A DNA stretch of 64,000 bases from NCBI GenBank assembly GCA_030015575.1, contig CM057339.1, forward strand, positions 769,250,809-769,314,808, in the 5' to 3' direction. Source of the DNA: Agapanthus africanus. Its lineage: Eukaryota; Streptophyta; Magnoliopsida; Asparagales; Amaryllidaceae. Shown piece after piece: positions 58,770 through 64,000 of the stretch. Within the stretch, counting starts at the first letter, position 1. The number at the start of each line of letters is the position of its first letter. The notes beneath the pieces were generated by a model, which had not been told where the DNA came from, did no database searches, and worked only from the letters and a program-made list of their open reading frames with translations. The position numbers and the translations under genes are program-made.

Positions 58770-61700
58770 ATGACTTTCGTTCCGTACTTCCCTTTCACCC
58801 GCTCGGAGGCTGCCTTTCCTCAGTCACCGTATAACGAAGAAGTGATGCCAATGATCAGGCCTCATGACGCGAATTGCACTAATCTACTTTTATGGGGGAC
58901 CTGGTATGGTCACATTATCCGTGGTCGCCGCAGTTTCCTTTGCGAGGTACCAACAGAGCCTACCTGTCCATTTCTGTCGATCGATCCTCCACGGACCGCC
59001 TTTGCTATAGAGATGCTAAATTGGACCCCTATGGGACCGCTTAAGCCTTCAACAACTGGTATTCCGAACCATCCGGTGCCGGCTATAGACATTTTAGGGC
59101 CGCATTTGCCAGGGCGAAGCCCAGCCATGGGGACAGATTTACAAGATAGGTCTTACCCCTCGACATCCCACGGGCTACCTTCTCTGGGCCCATTATATCT
59201 TGTCCGCCCATCGTGCGCGACTGCAAAGGGCCGGACTCTATCAGGCGGTATATGCGTCTCTCTTCCATTATCAGTCTCCCCATATCTGGTGGGTTAAGGC
59301 CTTCTTAAACCAACGGAATCTTCCTACCAACACCTTCCTTCTAGGGGACCGCGAAGTTTCAATTTCTCTGGAAGAATTTCGCGAGATCTCAAGGTTGCCG
59401 GCCAGGGGGACACTTTATGAAGAATTACTGCCTTCCCGATGAGTATGTCTTTGAAACTAAGCCTGCCGTGCTTGACGGCTTGTCGACCGAGAATGCCGTC
59501 CGCCACAAGCGCTCAAGTTTGATCAAGACCCTGAGTATTTTCGAGAAGCTATTCGCAGAGTCAGAGGAGAAAGGCGTCACTTTTAAAAGCTTTATCGCCT
59601 GCTTCCTTCGCGAAGACGTCTTGTCAAAGACGGCTCCGAAGTTCGCTAATATCAACGACCCCTTTGGGTTTGGTTTAAATAAGTGTCCGACTAAAGAAGA
59701 GGACCTGCCACGGTTCTACATTCCCATCATGCCGGCCGTGTCTTTCGAGTCGATTGCAGATCCTGGTATGGATGAGGAGACTTTCTTCGTGGGCTTCATC
59801 AGTGTTTGGCTCAGTTGGTTCGCCATTCCCATGCACCGTCGTTTCATGAGAGCCTCAGTTATTTACCCCGCTCATCGCATTGCCGAGGGGACGTGACTAG
59901 CTATGGGTATTGCGGGGCTGGCGTATCTATATCATGGGTTAAGTGCTGCGGCTAATACCTCAACCCCAGGCATAGATGTGGAAAATTTCTCTCTTCATTA
60001 CTTTACGTCATGGATTGAGATGCATGTACTGGGGGCATTTGCTGTGCATCAGAGACCCAGCTTTTATGACGCCTACACTTTTCCGCGACTCATGCGGTTG
60101 GTGGATGCTTCTGCCCCTGATCCGACTCAGTTCGGGGCTATTCGCGTGTTGATCGCTCCCTATGCTAATACCGACGGGATGGTATTCAATGACCGAGTTC
60201 TCTCTACTCCCCAAGGACCGATTCAACAGCTCTGCGACTTGTCGAAAGAGGGGGTACCTTCTCTGAAACCTAGGGAAGCCATGAACCTATACGCGATCAG
60301 ACCAGGTTATCTGGTATTTCGTCAGAACGGTGCGGCCCTATTTATGCGGTACAACCCACACCGCTTTGCCCGGCAACTTGGATATGATCAGGGCGTCCCT
60401 TTCGAGGCATTTATGGTGGAGCCTAGCCCGTCGCCGGAAGTTGTTCATGACGCCGCTCATCACTTCATGCAGTTGAACACTGGTTCTCGCTTCATGATTC
60501 CTGAAGCTGATCATATTCCTAGATGCGTGAGGGCTTTCACGGGCTGGTACCTCTACAGAGTCAGTCCTATTATTGCTGAGGATAAGAGGGTACTTCTTGG
60601 ATACAGCGCTCTCATTCCGACTCAAGCCAAGGGAGTTCCGCCGTGACCGCGTGCACCGGTTCGCTTTCCCCTGAGGGACACCAGTGTCGTGCTTACTCCG
60701 GGGACGGCGGAAGTGGATCTAACTCCCACAGTTGGCATGCCGCCGCGTACTAGAGCTCAATCAAGGGGCAATAAAGTGCCAGTAGCAGTATCATCAGCTG
60801 AGGCGTCAGCAATGGCCGTGTCGTCATCAGTAGCACCGCCAAGCGAGGACATTGAAGGCGGAGTGGGTCAACTCCGTTCCAAAGCTCCACGGGAAAAGAA
60901 GCGAGCGTCTTCTGGCATTAGTTCTGGACCGAAGAGGAGGAAGAAGACAGTCACCCATCTGCTTGATCTTTTAGAAGAATCCGAACCTATCATTCAAGAT
61001 GAACCAATATCCATAATAGCGCCGGATGATGGTCTTCTTTTCCCAGGTTCATCTGCCGAGGAAGCCGCACAATTGTCTGAGGCTATAAGACGCTCACAAC
61101 TTGAAATTGAGAAGGTAAGGATCCCAAAGAGGCTTTATCCTGCCGTCATCTTCTACGAAGATCCTCCATCGATACGGCGGATATTCATAGGTCCTTTGGA
61201 AGAAGGAGGTGAAAGGGCCCTCAAACAGGCCGTTTCGGCCGACGCCGAGGATGCGCTTTCACTGTGGACCGGCGGCCACGAGTCTACCTTCGAGCCCCGG
61301 CGAGCACGACTTCTTGAGAAGGAGCACTGGCTCAAACAAGCCATATTGGGAGCTCCCTTACGCATTGGTATGTTCATATGTCTCTTTTGTAATATTTTGT
61401 ATTGCTTGCATACATATATATGTATCCTGATCTTCGTGCGAAACTCTGCAGGGACTTCGGCGATGGCGGAGGGTCTGAATTCGAGTCACACTCTGACTAT
61501 AGACTCCGCTAATATCCCCGCTGAAGCACTAATCAGTGTGGAGGGGGTCGATGCAACCGTTGCTCTTGCAAAGGAGCCTCCTTTAGTGACTCCCGCTCCC
61601 CAAGTGCTTATTCCCTCGGAGGAGGCATATTCGTCGGTCGCCGCTCCAATGGATCTTTCTGGGGGCGGCTCAGAGACTAGAGTACAGGAAGTCAAGGCTA

Positions 61701-62956
61701 TCATCCTTTCGTTGGAGCCTGTAGTGGCAGCCGCTGCTCCTCGTTCAGAAGCCACTGCAGCAGTCCACGTTCCCGATGATATGTCTGCGGTACGGAGGAA
61801 GTCGCTGAAGCTGCTATCTCTCCAGCTCAGAATGGGAGGAGCGTCGAAGGTAGCTTTTTATATTTTAAATTAGTAATCTCTCCATTATCTGAACCCTTCT
61901 GTCTTTTCAGAGTTACGCGGATTGGCGACAACTATTGCTGATCTGTCTTCCCGGCAGTCTTTTCAGCGCCTGTTGGAGATGGCTGCTCCGCAAGCAATAT
62001 CTCCTCAGCGCATCGTCCTCTCTTTTGGGCAAGGTTAGTGTTTTCTACCTTCTTTTCATAGCATTATCACTATTTCATAAAATGACATTGCTATCCTTAC
62101 AGTTCTGGAGGCCGACGACGAGGTCGAGATTCTTGAAGGGCCTAGGGAGCCTTCAAATCCCTCTTGCATGACTGTGGGTAAGTAAAGTCCCAACATTGTA
62201 CCACTTGTTCCTTTGCCTGCACATTCAGCTGACTGTTTATAAATCTGAACAGCTCTGCCAGTTCTTACCCCGCTGGAGTCACACATTGCCATGCCACCCG
62301 GCCTCTATGCCCTGCGAGCCTCGGAACGGATGACCAAGTTAAGCCTCGACTCTCTGTCATCCCTAATTGAAGAACTTCGCGCCGGCAGTCTAATCACGGC
62401 CGAAGCATTTGCTGCTGAAGCTAACGGCTCTCTTCCCTTTCTTGCCACCTATCATAGTGAAACAGTGGTGCAAGTCTGAGTTGAGTTTTGTCGGCAGGTG
62501 GAAGCTTGCTTGCATGTGCTTGAATGTACACGCCTTTCTTCGGAGGTTGTGGCTGCAAAGGCGAGCTTACGGGGTCTAATTGAGCAGTGTGCGGCGAATA
62601 TGATATCCCGTGAGAAGAGGCTAGGCCGCAAGTTTTCAGAGAGGGAGCTGGCTTTTATAGCGCTGAGAGAGCTTCAAGCCAACCTTACGGATAAGGCCAC
62701 AAAAGCATACGAACTTTGGCGAGTGCTCCAAGAGGCCATCAAGGAGGTAGTAGCCATAGATAAAGCCTCCGTGTTCACTCGTGAAATGGTTGAGGCCCAC
62801 AAGGTTACTGAAGAAGAGCTCGAAGGCCGGCTTGCCTCATATCAGGCCCAACAGGCTCAAGCGGAGGCCCGTCTCTTAACGATACTGAATTATGAAGGCG
62901 AGGCCCAGCGAAAGAGGGATGAACTGACCAATCTACTAAATCGCCTGCCGACTTGA
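58770..62956 (+). pseudogene. Antisense plant mobile domain (PMD) gene of Tat-like element C
   Basis: Runs opposite to the gag-pol direction of its element. N-terminal block: FPFTRSEAAFPQSPYNEEV and WGTWYGHIIRGRRSFL. PMD-like blocks follow: WWVKAFLNQRNLPTNTFLLG, REVSISLEEFREISRLPARG, a WLSWFAIPMHRRFMRASVIY block, and ALFMRYNPHRFARQLGY. Then comes a Ser/Ala/Pro-rich linker with the basic stretch GPKRRKK, a likely nuclear signal. About four short GT-AG introns appear between about 61.36 and 62.25 kb. The last part (62498-62956) is Glu/Lys/Ala-rich and coiled-coil-like. Poly(A) signal at 63066. The function of the protein is unknown. Fossil with about three frame interruptions. Confidence 0.75.
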
Positions 62957-63065
62957 AGACTTGTATATATATATTTTTTATTCTTCCTTTGTACACTCTC
63001 CTGAATGAGAGTATATATATTTTTGTTCTTCCACGAATTGTACTTTGTATTCATTTTGATTCATG

Positions 63066-63071
63066 AATAAA
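63066..63071 (+). terminator. Poly(A) signal of the antisense gene in element C
   Basis: AATAAA about 110 bp after the stop codon, in a T-rich 3' UTR. It fits the 3' end of the antisense transcript. Confidence 0.55.
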
Positions 63072-63139
63072 AGACATATTTTTCTTCACGATGGTGTGTC
63101 CCTTTTATTAAATGTATTTTGTGGATAGTCTATCTCGAT

Positions 63140-63375
63140 TTCTTTGCAGGACATTGATGGCTTAGGATTCAGGGTTAAGATCTGTCTCCTAAGACTTTTC
63201 AACTTTATGAGCCGTGAGGGTCCCATAAAGAATTTTCTCCCTACCAGTCAAGAGGATCTCGTAGGTGTAATTTCTCCTTAAGAATCGTGGGGATTCCTAA
63301 GTGTGTTTTCTCTTGAAAGTCGTAAGGATCTCACAAGATAATTTGCTCCCTTACGAGTCGTGAGGACCCCCAAGT
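63140..63375 (-). repeat. Post-integrase module of element C, shared with element I
   Basis: Read on the minus strand this matches 12050-12280 of element I over blocks such as GATCCTCTCGACTCGTAGGG-like and CACACTTAGGAATCCC. It lies where the 3' region just after integrase of element C would be. Confidence 0.7.
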
Positions 63376-64000
63376 GATGAGTGATGTTACCATCATCCGT
63401 ATTTCATGGAATCAGGAGTTGCTCTGGATGCTTCCCACGGGGTCATAGCCGTGTTCTGCGAGGACCAGGCTCCGCTCTGGACGTTTCCCACGGGGTCAGG
63501 ATTGACGTAAGCCGCGTTCCACATAACCAGGAATTTTGCTCTGGATGCTTCCCACGGGTTCACTGCCGTGTTCTGCGAGGACCAGGCTACATTCTGGATG
63601 CTTCACACGGGATCATTGCCATGCTCTGTGAGGACCAGGATCCGATCTGGACGTTTCCTACGGGGTCAGGATTGACTAAGCCGCTTTCTACGTAACTAGA
63701 AATTTTTCTATGAATCTTCCCACGGGTTCACTGCCGTGTTCTGCGAGGACCAGGCTCCACTTTGGATGCTTCACACGGGGTCATTGCCGTGCTCTATGAG
63801 GACCAGGATCCGCTCTGGACGTTTCCCACGTGGTCAGGATTGACATAAGTCGCGTTCCACGTAACCAAGAATTTTTGCTCTGGATGATTCCCACGGGTTC
63901 ACTGCCGTGTTCTGCGAGGACCAGGCTCCGCTCTGGATGCTTCACACGGGGTCATTGCCGTGTTCTGCGAGGACCAGGCTCCGCTCTGGATGTTTCCCAC
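63376..64000 (-). repeat. Higher-order tandem array, period about 170 bp
   Basis: CCCACGGGTTCACTGCCGTG recurs near 63550, 63719 and 63889, a period near 170 bp. Each period holds about three related blocks of roughly 57 bp with GAGGACCAGG and CTGGATGCTTC or CTGGACGTTTC. The array continues past the window edge. Frames across it are by-products. Confidence 0.8.

Noticed and set aside
58604-58834. Ile/Tyr-repeat frames over the AT microsatellite, both strands
   Set aside because: Translation of a dinucleotide repeat in an intron-like region.
58770-62956. The PMD gene as an ordinary host gene
   Set aside because: A second version lies in the same position and orientation relative to an A-type LTR at 2940-5318, so it travels with the element. 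Both copies are broken.

Overview
This 64 kb window looks like intergenic or heterochromatic DNA from a flowering plant with a large, repeat-rich genome. The evidence is the density of plant-type LTR retrotransposons (Ty3/gypsy Tat-like, Athila-like and long-LTR chromovirus-like; Ty1/copia), primer binding sites matching tRNA-Asp and initiator tRNA-Met, plant mobile domain (PMD) coding sequence, GT-AG introns and AT/CA microsatellites. I recognise no host gene. Family calls were made by reading and comparing by eye, not by database search.

Left block (1-25.9 kb): a stack of insertions. A Ty1/copia element (D; leader 18715-21500, gag-pol fossil 21500-24321, 3' LTR from 24322) holds a long gypsy LTR (J, ending at 18714). 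J holds a Tat-like gypsy element (I; RT, two RNase H domains and integrase at 8766-11755, repeat-rich 3' region, 3' LTR 14129 to about 15559). The RT gene of I holds a second Tat-like element (A; 3' LTR 6202-8765, antisense PMD gene upstream). The antisense gene of A holds a solo copia LTR (561-2730) with a perfect 5-bp target duplication.

Middle (25.9-35 kb): the 5' LTR and leader of a minus-strand copia element (E, 26060-30360), an unassigned stretch with a GTGCAC-rich minisatellite (30361-32052), and a solo LTR (B, 32053-34753) of the same family as A.

Right block (35-64 kb): a long gypsy LTR (K, from 34976) is interrupted at 38699 by a copia element (H). The 5' LTR of H holds an almost end-to-end Athila-like element with gag and protease but no visible pol (G, 39615-48016, duplication CCTTC). 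The RT gene of H is cut at 54190 by a third A-type element (C, minus orientation), whose 3' LTR, antisense PMD gene and tandem repeats run to the window end.

The most striking biology is in the A/B/C family. The element carries, on the strand opposite to gag-pol, a multi-exon PMD gene with its own TATA box, 5' UTR intron and poly(A) signal. Next to it is an LTR whose U3 is packed with paired CACGTG boxes one helical turn apart. Much of the LTR is built of short inverted repeats with a constant 3-nt A/T spacer. In copy C the box array lies between two TATA boxes pointing outward, suggesting a divergent promoter. Other items of note are repeated hairpin modules in the copia leaders and a 3' module shared by two otherwise different Tat-like families. 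All the elements are fossils carrying breaks, insertions or both.
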